A stretch of DNA of 64,000 nt. Origin: Phoebastria nigripes (taxonomy: Eukaryota; Chordata; Aves; Procellariiformes; Diomedeidae). The notes below the pieces were generated by a model. The model searched no databases. It saw nothing but the letters and a program-made list of their open reading frames with translations, and was not told the origin of the DNA. A program made the translations under genes and the position numbers. Positions 1-12,600 of this stretch are shown here, piece after piece. Numbering within the stretch: the stretch's first letter is position 1; each line of letters starts with the position of its first letter. The stretch spans positions 318,007-382,006 of the forward strand of contig JAYKAV010002031.1 in NCBI GenBank assembly GCA_035582835.1, in the 5' to 3' direction.

Positions 1-1027
1 TCTCTTGCTCACATGTCTATCAAATATTTGTAAATATTTTACTAGACACACATTTTATTTCAAGGAAGATCTGACTACCCATCCAGTTGTGTATCTTCCC
101 CTTTATGAAAGCAAGCTGCGACATTAAAATTCTCGAGATTTCTGGAGGTATTGGTAGCGAAGGTGCCGAAACGAGACAGCCCTCATTTGAATTCTGGCTT
201 TCCCCTGTTTGTCCAGCCAGCACGGCTGCAGGGAGCAGCAGCAGAGCGGAGGGGCCGAGCCGCCNCCGAGCGCGTGCCACGCGGCTGCATCCCTGACTCC
301 AGCTCAGGTGCACTGGCACCGCGATAGTAAACTTCATTATTCCTCAGTCAGATGGCATCACTCCAAGTAAATGAAGTAATTGTGTAAAGGGACTGTTTGA
401 TGGAGCCTGCAGTAAATATATTCTCAGGCCCGATGGTGGAGGCCTCAGGACCCGTGCTCAGGTTTCACCCTTCTCCTCCCTGATGAATAGCAACAGCCGA
501 GAAAACCTTGTTCTCCTCCTGGANGGTAGAGTCTAGCTGCCTGGCTATGTGCATTACTTGCAAGTATGTATGTTGTACCTTTCACAGCCTCAGGGAAATA
601 CCAGATATACATTCCTGAGCTCTCCTTCCTGGCCCCTCAGTAACCCTTGTACCCAGGTGGTTTTTTATGTGATATTTGATTTACCATTTGACCAAAAGAC
701 AAGCTTAAATTCAAAGTAAATGTTAAACACTTGCAAAAAATATGTATAACTGAGGTTAGGGAGCAAAATCCCTCCCAACTTAGTTTTGTTAAGGATTGGT
801 CTAAATGTTATTACTACAAGGGGAAATTCTGGATATATTTTCCCAAGAGTGGCAGCAGCCAAAGCCCCGTGAGAACCCACTGAGGAGGACCCGACGCTCA
901 CNACTCACTGATGTCCTTCTGGAAATGTAACTCGTTTTTTATTAGATTCTTCTCATAAACAAAGAAATTAATTTCCCTCCTGTTTTCATAGTATAAACTT
1001 TGACCATTAGCCAGAAACTAATGTGAA

Positions 1028-1040
1028 GGTCATACTGACA
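1028..1040. promoter_or_regulatory. Near-perfect estrogen response element
   Basis: The bases read GGTCA-TAC-TGACA, which matches the consensus GGTCAnnnTGACC at 9 of 10 half-site positions with the correct 3-bp spacer. It lies about 590-600 bp upstream of the inferred transcription start near 1625. Chicken vitellogenin II is known to carry its main estrogen response element at roughly the same distance upstream. The inference is that estrogen receptor alpha binds here to drive hepatic expression in egg-laying females. An isolated half-site, TGACCT, lies at 1491-1496. Confidence 0.65.
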
Positions 1041-1088
1041 AGATTTGTCTTCCCAGGTGTGGGTAACAAGATATGCTTGGAAAGACGG

Positions 1089-1106
1089 CCATGGTAGATA
1101 CCATGG
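1089..1106. promoter_or_regulatory. 18-bp palindrome in the promoter
   Basis: CCATGGTA and TACCATGG are perfect inverted copies separated by GA. The element lies about 50 bp downstream of the estrogen-response-like site and about 520 bp upstream of the inferred start. I do not recognise it as a specific factor site. Its position in a hormone-controlled promoter makes a protein-binding role possible, but chance cannot be excluded. Confidence 0.3.
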
Positions 1107-1502
1107 AAAGACAGTTTCTCACTGCATGTCTATGAGCTCTAACGTATCTCAATCCTAAATCTATGAAATCAATCACAAATTCTCCTCTAAAAGTAGAGTT
1201 TCAATGTGACAGAGCAAGGTGTGTCTCCAAAGCTGTGACCCTTAGCAAGAGCAAATTATCAGGAGATTGAAGACAGGATTGGAGAAAAGCTAAATGATTT
1301 CAATTATGATTGAGGTACTATTTTTATTTAATTTTAAATTTTAATTAGTGTTTTACTATATCTCTACAATGTGGAGAAATTAGGGAAAAAAACAAGCAAG
1401 CAAGCAAGATATTTTGAAAATGAAATCTCTATTTCACATAGAAAGTAAGTTAGTTGAAATCATGAGGTGNTTTGAAGTTGTCAGCATTCATGACCTCAGA
1501 AA

Positions 1503-1525
1503 TGTTTATTTTTTGATTGATCAAT
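1503..1525. promoter_or_regulatory. Liver-factor-like A/T motifs
   Basis: A forkhead-like TGTTTATTTTT stretch (1503-1513) is followed by the palindrome ATTGATCAAT (1516-1525), whose ATTGAT core resembles HNF6/ONECUT sites. They lie 100-120 bp upstream of the inferred start, where liver-enriched factors bind other vitellogenin promoters. The assignment rests on motif resemblance only. Confidence 0.3.
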
Positions 1526-1593
1526 ACGCATTCTAAAATACGCTTATTTGTCAAACCAACATGCCAAAAGAAACATGTGACAGCACATACCTT

Positions 1594-1600
1594 TATAAAA
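1594..1600 (+). promoter_or_regulatory. VTG: TATA box of the vitellogenin gene
   Basis: TATAAAA lies 44 bp before the start codon. A start of transcription about 30 bp downstream falls near 1625 and gives a 5' untranslated leader of about 13 nt, the very short leader known for chicken vitellogenin II. The exact start site is inferred from TATA spacing. Confidence 0.8.
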
Positions 1601-1637
1601 GAGAACCCAGCATGTTCATCTTTAGTTTATCCCCATC

Positions 1638-1677
1638 ATGAGAGGCTTAGTATTAGCCCTGGTTTTGACCCTGGTGG
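1638..1677 (+). CDS. VTG: Vitellogenin exon 1: start codon and signal peptide
   Basis: The exon encodes residues 1-13 and one base of codon 14, starting MRGLVLALVLTLV. This hydrophobic leader is nearly the same as that of avian vitellogenins. The ATG follows a TATA box by 44 bp with no upstream ATG in the inferred leader, which decides the start. Donor is GTAAGT at 1678. Intron 1 (312 bp) is AT-rich with T tracts. Confidence 0.93.
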
Positions 1678-4600
1678 GTAAGTAACCTATCTGCTTTGAT
1701 GAATTTGAAAGAATAGATTCAGGAAAAGGTTTCAGAATCTAAATATAGTTCACTTACAAACATGAACTTTAACATTTTGTGGAAAAAATTATTTTATGAC
1801 AATTTTTTTGTTGTTTAGGGAAAAAAGGCTTTTGGCTATGTGCTGAACTAGAAGTAAAGTTAATTAGAAAGAGTTATGCCATATGTACAAGATGAGATAT
1901 AGCCTTTCATACTAAAATACATTAACATTTTGGGGTTTTTTTTTTGCTTTGTCATTTCATTACTCTTTTTTTTTTTCCTTCTCTTTCAGGGAGCCAGCAT
2001 CTTAATTACCGTAAGTAATTTTCCTATCAGCTAATATAATTATAATGAGTGAAATTCAAAATAGAATCTGAAAAGTATATCAATGTTTAATATAATTTTA
2101 CAACAGCTAATTTTGTTCAGGTGCAATACAAAAATGAACAAATTCATCTTTTTTGTTCCATACATTCTAATACGGGTACTTTAATATGTTCTGTACAGTC
2201 TCTATAATGTTTTATGGGAACCATTTCTTTGCAGAACCCGATTTCAGTGAAAACAAGGTTTATACGTTTAATTATGAAAGCATGCTTCTCAGTGGACTTC
2301 CAGAGAAAGGACTTGCAAGAGCTGGAATAAGAATAAAAAGTAAAGTGGAAATTAGTGGTATTGGGCCAAAACTTTGTCTTATTAGGGTAAGAAAATGTAT
2401 TCAATTTGAAAGGTAAAATTCTCTTCATACTTGACTTCTTTTTTAAGCTTTTGGGAAGTAATTAAGTTTCATCATGTGTTGTGCTTAGTCAGGGAGAATG
2501 TAACTAACACTATTATTTTTTATGCAGTGCCCTAAATTCTATTTGCACTTTGCCAGGTAATTCTCAGCTCAAGCCAACCTTGGGCTTGAAGGATTTCTTC
2601 TGCTTTGTGGTCAGGGAGACAATGGAATGTGATTTGAAATGCACAATAATTTATTACTGGATCAATCCAATTGTTTCAAACTGTACAACCTAGGATTATT
2701 TAATCAACTGATTTCGTAACTAGCAAACGAAAGTCAATAAAACATGCGACAGTAGCTGGATATGATTCAATATTTAGCATAATTAATGTCATCTGGTGGC
2801 TTCTTTTTCAGCAGGGTCCCAAATGACATTCTTTGTCATCTTCAATTATATATTTTTACTGCATGCTGAGTAATTACTAAGAGTTCTGATTACGTGAAAA
2901 ACTTTTGCCTTTAACAGAAACCTATACGTGCTTCTAATGAATGTATTGAAAAGCACTCCTCAACTGCTTTACACAAACCCCACTTAGTCTTGTGTATATG
3001 TGGAAGAAAAATGATCTTTTTAAAAGCTTTTATTTGGCAAATTGAAAACTGCAGATTAAAAAGACTGGTGACTGTCTGATAAATGCTTGTAAATGCGGTA
3101 GCCTTCCAGCCTGAATTAGCCTTCTGTTACTAGGTATTTTTATAAGTTCAAATTATAATAGATCTAGACAGGAAACATNGCTTTTCCATGACCTTTGTAA
3201 ATGGCTGGATTTTTTTGAAAAAAAGCAAGGAAATAAGAGCCGCACATCTGTACTGGTGAGTAGAANGCTTCCCTGGCAGAGAGGAGGCAGAAGCCATCTT
3301 GTCTTCGCCCCACATCCTCCCCCATTCCTGCCGAAACAGCTCTTTGTCTGTGAGGGCGAGTCTCCACCAAAAATTGTCTCCTGTTCCCTAAAACCTTCCA
3401 ACACCACTTCACCTGCCCTAGTGCATTTGGAAAAAAGTTTCTGTTTCAAAAATAAATACAGAAAAAATTTCAGGCAAGAAAACGAAGAGAAAAAAAAAAA
3501 ATCAGATTTTGGGGCAAGTTCTAAGTGAAAGGTAACGATGCATTTATTCCCTTCTGCTCTGGGAGAAGTTTATTTTGCTGCTGTTATATTTAAATTAGGC
3601 AGTTTGGAGGGATGGTTCAGGGAATTAATCTTTCATCTGTAGCCTACTAGTTCGCATTCAGCCCAAGCAAAAAGCTGTGTTCCCTGGGCGGTTTCCAGCT
3701 GACAATTTTTTCATCGCAAACCCACAAGTAAGAATTGCCAGCTGTGTTCAAAACCTAGCAGACAGCGTAAGTCCTGACTGGGCCCTGAGGGCTGGGGAAA
3801 ACTACTTCGCCCTGATCCTGCAGAGCAGTCCCAAACCGGCCCGTATGCAATATGCCAGAAGCATGTCCAAGAGGCAGCATGAGGGATTTGCTCTGTAACA
3901 GCCTCCTCTGTAAGCTTCAGTTACTGGGGTTGGCAGTGATCTCCACCAACAATAACAAAAATAAATATGAAAGTGCAGTCTCCAGCGATTTGCTGTATGA
4001 GGATTTAGTTTGTGTGGCTTTTTGAGAAATTAATCCGCGTCTTGCATCACATCGCCAGCCTGAGGTGTCAGAGAAAAGTCTCTTTAAATTGTCAAAATAT
4101 ATAGAAGGGAAGGGTCCTCTGAGAAACCAAGCTAAACATGCCCCATTCCCATGGGATAGAAATCATTCAAGTTATGCATAGTTTAGCACAACTTTTTACT
4201 TGCTTGGATGTGCCCCAGGTTGAGGCTGGAGTGTGAAGCGCAGAGCGGGGTTGGGGGCAGTGCCTGAGCCTTCGGCTCCACAGCAAAACGTGTAGGGAAG
4301 GACAATTTTTGTAATCTGCTCTCGACTGCTCAAACTAATTATGACTATCTGGCTGGCCCAGCAGCCATGTTGTTATTAGTTTCTGACTGCTGTCTGTGCT
4401 CTGTGACCCCAGCGAGGGAGATGACAGAGTTCACAACAGGAGTTAATGATGCTTTATGCAACATTAACTTTCTCCTGCAATTTCCTGCAGATCTTCCATA
4501 CTACTTTTGGGTAGCAACCTGCTTCATGCGGCTCTTCTCTGGCTCATTTCTTCATACAAGTCAACCTTTGGCAATATGGATTATCTATGAAACAGAACAG

Positions 4601-7600
4601 GGTGCAGTGATTGTGGAAATACCACAGTCATTTGCATTACTCTCTTTCCTTTTATATATGGAAATATGTATATTGATAGTAGCTATGTTAAATGACAACT
4701 TTTAAGTTTTCACTTTGAAGAGGCTTTGCGTTATTTAAAAGTGTATTTTTGATATAAGTAAAGTTCTAGATGCTTATGTGCATTGGAAAAAGTTAACTGA
4801 AAAAATTAAAGAGGAATTATATTCCCCCTTTGTTCTAGATTCACTCGATCGAAGCAGCGGAGTACAATGGTGTCTGGCCTACAAGCTCATTCTCTCGATC
4901 ACTCAAACTAACCCAGGTACTAACCGGGCAACTTAGTAATCCCATCAAGTTTGAGTATAGCAATGGCCATGTTGGAAACCTTATGGCTCCTGATTCTGTC
5001 TCGGATGATGGTCTGAACATCTACAGAGGGATTCTGAATGTGCTGGAGCTAAGTATAAAGAAGATGCAACATTCATACAGCTTACAGGAGGTGAGCTTTT
5101 TGTTAGGGCCATTGTGATCGCTTTGTAAATAAATAAGCCTTCTCTTCAGATTCTTCTACCGCATTTTCTGTATTCATCCTTGACATAAACTTCACTAACA
5201 AGAAACACCTAAGCTTGGGAAATCATGATTAAGTTGTTCTTATGGGACAACATTTGATGGAGCTGTAGCTAAACAGGACAACAGAATAGCAGATTTTTAA
5301 TCTGGTCGATCAAAGTATTTCAGAAAATGCATTTGCAGCATTAGATGCTTAGAAAATCTGGCTTGTAATTCTAGAGAAAGTAAACTCCTGTGAAAGCTGA
5401 AACCTACATAAAATTTGAATACTATATTAAAACAAGCTTAAACATACAGCACAAGATTAAAGCTAAAATAACAGTAATCTGACTTTTTTACCAATCATAT
5501 ATACTTTAATCTCTTCTATCTCCTCTTTTAGGAGGAAAACAGTATATATGTCATGACATTACTGTAATAGCTTTGACAGTTGCAGTTGATGCTCTATTGG
5601 AATTTCCACTGTTTTCAGATTTTAATATCTTAGTCAAGGTAAATCATCTGATATTACTATTCACCACAGAAATTGCAATGTGTTTAGTTTTTGTGAAACT
5701 ATATTTACATTGATTAGACTACATTCGATTCACAGATCAGCAAAAACCTTGAAATTATTATACTTTCATGTTATTTTTATTGAAAATGCAGACTGAGGTA
5801 ACTTTAATTTTTTAAAAATTTATTTTTATGTAAGTAGAGTTGTTTCTGGGAAAGGAACTACATGATTTAATATTTTCACGCTGCTTGTTGCACATAAAAA
5901 CCCGGGTGGTGGTGTCGCATATTCTGCAGCACTATTTTCTCATATCTAGTTTTACATCTTCATTCTTTCTAATTCAGTTAGCAATATGTCCTACTCTCAC
6001 TGCTGAGCAATATATGTGACTTCACCTCCTAGAAACATTTCCAAGTTTTCTTTGCTTTTCTCAGACACCAACTGATTAATGAACATTGGCACCCTTGCTT
6101 GACAATCTCAAGTCACTCTGTAAAGGGAGATAAGCGTTATTAGTCCCAAAATCTAAGCTGCAGAGAGGTTTAAAGGACTAACCTGGGAAAGTCTACATCA
6201 CATCCTGCAAAGTGTAGGGTAAGGGTATCTGAGCTAGCCGTGAACTGCACACAGCTAGAAAGCCCAGCTAGGCAGGAGGCTACTTCATCCCACTGAGCCC
6301 AGTGGGGTGGACATTCCCATTTAAAGTCTAGATGTCTCTACCACACCCTGCAGCCTGCAGAGGAACCCCACACCTGTATTTGCAGAGTACAAGTCTTTCA
6401 GAAAGCTTGGGCAATTCTTATTTCTAGCCCTTACTGAAGCCACAGTGTCTTCAGGAATACTGTTAAGCTAAAGATGAAGTGGGTATGTCTTGCCTCCCAA
6501 CTGCCACATGACCATTTTGCTGTTCTGACGTAGCCCAGAGCTGCTCTCTGGAGTAGCTATGCTATCAATAACAATAAAAAAGTCATGAAAATAACCCTTC
6601 CTCCTAAAATGCAATCAAATATTTTCCTCTCCAAAAATCTCCTCACTGACTGAGGAGATTTAAGAGAACTTATAAATATATATGCTTGAAATATTATTGA
6701 AGATCTGAGCTAAAACTGCAAACTCAAGAAAACCCACAATCAAAACTCTGCTATCCTGAAATTCTTTTTAATTATTGCTGTTCGTATTGTGACAGATCAT
6801 CTGATATTGCAAGGCCTGTTCCATAGGCATTTATAAGCTGTCTATAAAAGCAAATTTTAAGGGCAGAATGTCATCTCCGACCTTAAAATACTTTGCTGTT
6901 GAGATTTTATTCTGACTGACCAAAGTATTTTGGCACTTTTTATTAATATTCCTTAAATCGTATTTCATAATCAATAGCTCTAACTGAAAATTGTTACCTT
7001 TTCTGAGGCTCCAAATCTTGTCTCAGTGAAACTCTGGGGAATTTTAGTGAAACTCTGATTTGGCTTACTGGAAACCTGTACATGTAAAAAAGAGATGAAA
7101 GTAACAATCATCCCGATTTTGCTTTTGGAGAGCACCATAAATAAAAAAGCATTAATTTCTGTCAGGAATTTTGAAAATACAGAGTTAAATAGGAAAGCCC
7201 ATGTGGGGAATTGATGAAGCTTTACATAGGGGTGAACTTCTCAGATCACATTCTCATTTTTGCCAGGCTGGGATCGGAGGTATTTGCAACACAACGTACG
7301 CAATCCAGGAAAACAAGAGAGCAAACTTAGTCTATGTGACCAAATCCAAGGACCTGAACAGTTGTGAAGAGAAAGTTCAAATGGTCACAGGTTCAGCATA
7401 CACTCATCCGTGCCGGACCTGCCAGCAGGTAAATTAGAGTGGTATTATGTATACATATTTTATATTCATATACAGGGAGCCATTTGGCATTCACATTATC
7501 ACTTGCTTTGTTACACTTAAAATGAGAGAAGAGTCAGATCTTCTGTATCTAGTTATCAACATTTTCTTTCTGTATGAAAATCAGATCCACAGAGCAGCAG

Positions 7601-9589
7601 AGGTCTGTGCTGCAGGCTGTCATGTACTGCAGACATGCTTCAACTAGCTTAAACTAGCTGGCTTGGAAACCATTAATTATCAGCATGAGTTAATTCACCT
7701 ACTCTGTTGAGTAAAAAAGATAGTCACGATGTCCAGTTTCTGCTGTTCAAGATAGGTGCTGCTGCATCTTATTATAATCCTGTCTTTGAAATAAGAAATC
7801 GTGTGGCTTATACTGCTGCTCTCCTCAGAAAATGTGTCTCCTTCTCAAGGGAATAACAAATTACTTATATCTGGGAAAGGGAAAAAACCAGCTAACACTT
7901 CTTAGCAGTAAAAGTAACGGAGCCAGGCAGCGTGCCTGACCTCTCCCATGGAAGTGTGCACGCAGAATTCACTTAAAGCGCTCATACGGACAATGAACAA
8001 AACAGCCCTGGAAAATAAGTGGGTTGAAATGGGTGATGTAATAGCTTCTAGTCACAGATTTTAGAAGTTCAAAGACTTTCGATTTTCTTTGTTTCTTTGC
8101 TTTTTTATATTATAAAGAGAAACAAGAATTCCCAGGCAACTGCTACTTATAATTACAAAATTAGATATACACGTAATGAAGCTGTAATTACACAAGCTGA
8201 TGTTGAGGAAATCCACCAGTTTGCACCCTTCAACGAGATAACAGGAGGAAATGCCATAGTAGAAGCAAGGTACTGTACATATGCCTTTAATTCAGCAACT
8301 AACTCAGCATCTCAGTAATCTGGTCAAACTCCATAACTGAAATAAATCCTTTACTTCCACAGCCTATTGTTTGCCAGTATTTAATTACATAAAATCCCAA
8401 ACAGTTCATAAAAACAACCTTCACTGTTAGTTGTAAATCTGAAACATGCACATCACTATCCAAATTTTGTTAGCTAAACTTGGCAGGGTTTGACTATTTT
8501 ATTTCTCAGGGATATTTGATTTATGTCATAAAAGCCAAAACAAATGTAATTCCATCTAAAAAATTGTGAACTAATATATTTGCAGTAAAATACTTTGAAA
8601 GACAGTTACTCACTGAAAGAGAGTTCCCTGGAAAATAATAATGCAGTAAGAGACCCTGGAGACTAGTTCACAAGAAACCTAGATAGGACTTTGGATTCCG
8701 TTATACTTCCTAAGTACAGTGGGCTGCTTGCAAATCTCCCATCAAAACAGTTTCTTGATAGGAAATTGGGTTTTATTGCAAAAAGATTGGGCACAAAGCA
8801 TATAAAATGTATTTTCTTTTCCACAGCAAATTTTGCATATTTCTTAAAGAGGTTTGGGGCAAAATGAGAATATAGTTGCCTAAGAAATAAAACCCCTGCT
8901 CATTTATAGCTCAAGCCCCCAAAATTTCAGTGTTTGAAAATTTTTTCACCTGCTTCAAAACCATCTATTGAAAAAAATTTTAGTTACCTGCTTTAGCGAT
9001 GGACTCTGTAGGCAGGGGTGCCCTACTGAAGAGGGAGGCTTTTTACATAAAGGTCACTGTACAGAAGTGACTCAATCCCACTCCAGCTGCTGTAATCCTG
9101 CATTGCTCCGTTAGCTTCTGCAAGAATCTATTGATAAAATATACAGTTTTGGAAACTGCAACATCAGAAAGTTCATGTCAATAAATCACTGATTAACTTC
9201 ATTAATATGATGAACATGTTCAGTTTAGCTAACAAAAAAAAAAAAAAAGAACAGTAAAGGTGAAAGTGGCTTTACTATTTCATGCAATCAAGGTGAGGAT
9301 AGATACAACTGTAGTGTTTTTATCACATTATAGATTGTTGTGAGTGAGCATTAGTCTGGGGCCAATGGACTTTCGCTGATTTAAACTCTCCTTCTGCAAG
9401 ACTGCATAGACTGTCTTCCTTACTGTTCTCGCTCAGGTATTGAGCCCCCAGAAAGGGTAGTGCCTTTATTTTTCCCCATTTTCTCTAGATCTTCTGCATT
9501 GCCAAGCAGACAGAACCAAATATAAGATAGCTGGGAAGATGTGGATATGTCACCCAAGTCTTCAGAAGTTATTTCTATTATGCACTTTC

Positions 9590-9629
<40 letters not shown>

Positions 9630-12600
9630 ATTAATGAAAGAAAGAAAAATTTAACATCAAGGACTTAAAACATTTGGAGCTGAGTTTTTAGACCTGTTCA
9701 GCATAATCCTCTTGCAGCACCTTTCAAAGCCAAGAGAGGTTTTACTATTGTTTCACCATTTTAATCCTATCTTTAGTATTCATTTGGTCCTCTCTTTGGA
9801 GTATAACATTTTCCCATCTATTCTAGGCAGATATATGTCTTCCCAAAATGATGAAGATGAAGACATAATAGATTCATCATGTTCTGGATGGGAAGTTAAA
9901 TCTATCCAAGTGTACCTGATGTTATACTTTCTGACCCAAATGCCCTTTCAATAATATTGTATAAAATTTCAAGAGAGAAAAAATGTCTGCTGATCCTGTA
10001 ACAATTTCTATTCAAATTCCAGTGGCTTGTCTGCAAAGCAGTTATATGCTATTTTCTGCAGCAGTTCTCTGCAGTCCATATGGAAGGAGTGGATAGAAAT
10101 GATACAGAAGATCATTGTAGAGATTCCAAAATAAACATGCCAATTTTCTACAGAGATTTTGAGATACTGTGTAGTACAACAATATTGCTTTTTGAATGTT
10201 TTCAGTTGTTCAGTACAAATGCCTAACTTTATTATAGAGTCCTAAACAAAGTATTTTAAACATAATTGGTGGGATAGGATGCATCCCTTCAGCTGAAAAT
10301 GTAGCAAAGATAGAAAATATTTACAAAGACAGTCTCTCATTGGAATTATTCTTAATAACAAAGGATGAAGCTTTGGTGCTCCTTGAAAAGTTTCCAAAAA
10401 CTTGAGTACTTTTCCAAAGACTAATCCTGAATTTATCTGGTCCTTTTCTGGGGGGGAAATCCAGTATGAAACTTCATGAGAATCTTTTATCTTCTGCACT
10501 CCCCAGGACCTTCAGCTTGCTAGGCAAAATGGGGAGGGAATTGTAACAGTGCAAGTAGAAAGATTGTAGCATTTCTTATTGTATCTAACAATTTTCCATT
10601 CCTTTTGAAGCTTTGAGGAGGCATAGACATGTAAAAGCTTTTATGAACTTCTTAAAAGGTTTAAATTAAGTGATAATTTCTAAAAAAGTTTCCCATCAGT
10701 TACTTTTCTCTAATCCTTAATTTACTCCTTAAGACAAAACACACAGTTCCTGTGATCTTCTTCAGGCCACAGCTTCTCACCTCCCACTTCTTCCTTAAAT
10801 TGTCAACCCATGTTATTCCCAAAGAAAGGCAAAGGCTGGCTCTGATCTGAGCCCTGCTGTGTAAGTGCACACCTTCTCAGAGTACCGTTCTGAGCATCAT
10901 GTCCAAATGTATCTATTTGTAAATACCTTTGCCCCTCAATAACAAAACCCTTTTGAAACAACTGTAGTCGCATTGCAAAGCAGGGAGGCAGAAACACTGT
11001 TCTTTTTTTAGCTTGTACCCTGCATCTTGTGATGTTATCTCCCTGGGTTCCTCCATTCCAGGCAGAAACTTGCTTTGACTGACGTGCAAAAGCACATGGC
11101 AGAGGTCCCACCAAAAGAATTCCAGAATCGTGGGTCACTTCAGTACCAGTTTGGCAGTGAATTGCTTCAGCTTCCTGTCCACTTATTCAGAATAAAAAAT
11201 GTGGAAAGCCAGGTAAATTTCAGCCACTGGACAGACTCTTTGTTGAAGGTTGGAATCCATGCGTGTGGAAGAAAATGCGTGTGAGCTTTGTGCGTTTTAA
11301 TCTTCCTGCAGATAGAAGAAAGCCTGCAAGACCTAGTAGAGACCACATCTGAACAGCTTTCCAGCGATGCACCAGCAAAAGCCCTCAAGCTTATGCACCT
11401 CTTCCGTGCAGCAAATGAGGAGAATTACGAGTCAGTGTGGAAGCAGTTCTCCAGTCGGCCAGCGTACAGGTACAAGCAATACAAGTGGTGATTCTTCTGC
11501 TGATAAACTCTATTGGAGACCATCTGGAATGACTATGTTCAAATGCAGATCTGGAAAATGGTCCTTGCCCTTCCCATTACAGGCGCTACATTTTGGATAT
11601 AATTCCTGCAGTTGCCAGTCACCGTGCGCTCAGGTTCTTGAGGCATAAAATGGAAAGGCAAGAACTCACCAACTGGGAAGCGGCTCAGACAGTGCTTGTG
11701 GCTCTGCACTCAAGCACACCAACTCGGGACGTGATGGAGGAAGCAATGGTGGGATTCTCTAAACGCTCTCGAATCACTCTTTACTGATTTTAGCATCTGT
11801 CATATTTATTCCTTTGACAAGATTGCAAAGGCTTTGAAAATATAAAGGTTTTATATCCTCTAGTGAGGTTGAAAGGAGTTTATTTCCTGACTGTCTTAAG
11901 GGGAGGAGAATGCAAATCAACAGGGCCACAATGAATCCAGAATGAAACAGGAAAGAAAAATACCCCTCAGTGACAGAAGTTATTACTGCAAACAGTGGTT
12001 TCTAGTCTCCCTTTGTCCAAATTTACTTTATAGTTACACCAGATTAGATCTCTAACTGAGTGTCTACAAAGACTAGGGAGTAAGAAATACATATTTGTTA
12101 TATCCTGTATTTGTCCTGATTGACCTAGCAGGATGGGTATAAATCGGAGCAGGTCTATCAAAATGAAGGGAATTGTGCCAATGTGGAGCCCATGGAGAAG
12201 AAAGTCTAATGATTTTCACAATTTTTTCCTCTTCTGCAGGGTCTAATTCCAGCCTTAGATGCAGGAACTTATCTCTGCATACCCTAGGTAGAGATAAGTA
12301 TCTCAGACTAGAGTTTTGCCCTCTGTAAAAGCTGTGACAGCCCGGCTGTTACTGTGCGGTAATGTTCTGCTTCCCACTCAAGGAAGCAGTGGGCTGGTGC
12401 CTCCTGTCAGCTCCTACATTTATACGAAATAGTCCTGTCTGCCCAAAGTACTGAGGTCCATTCACAATGTATCTCAAGTTTTTTGTACCTATAGCTGAGG
12501 CAATTATAAAACAATGATGAATGTTTCTTGAATAAAGTGTGTTTTTCCATTCCATAACTGGGTGATTTCCTCCCTTTGGATTACAGCCTATGCCAAATTT

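Larger units (their letters stand above)
1..1593. other. 5' flanking region of the vitellogenin gene
   Basis: No exon or recognisable gene is visible here. The first 300 bases include a short GC- and CpG-richer patch (about 215-295) with an ambiguous base. From about 1000 onward the sequence carries likely control elements of the gene that starts at 1638: an estrogen-response-like palindrome, a second long palindrome, an isolated TGACCT half-site and liver-factor-like A/T motifs. The rest is AT-rich sequence with no clear signal. Confidence 0.6.

Noticed and set aside
7447..7647. Open frame right after exon 5
   Set aside because: It follows a proper GTAAAT donor at 7429 and has no similarity to vitellogenin, so it is intronic.
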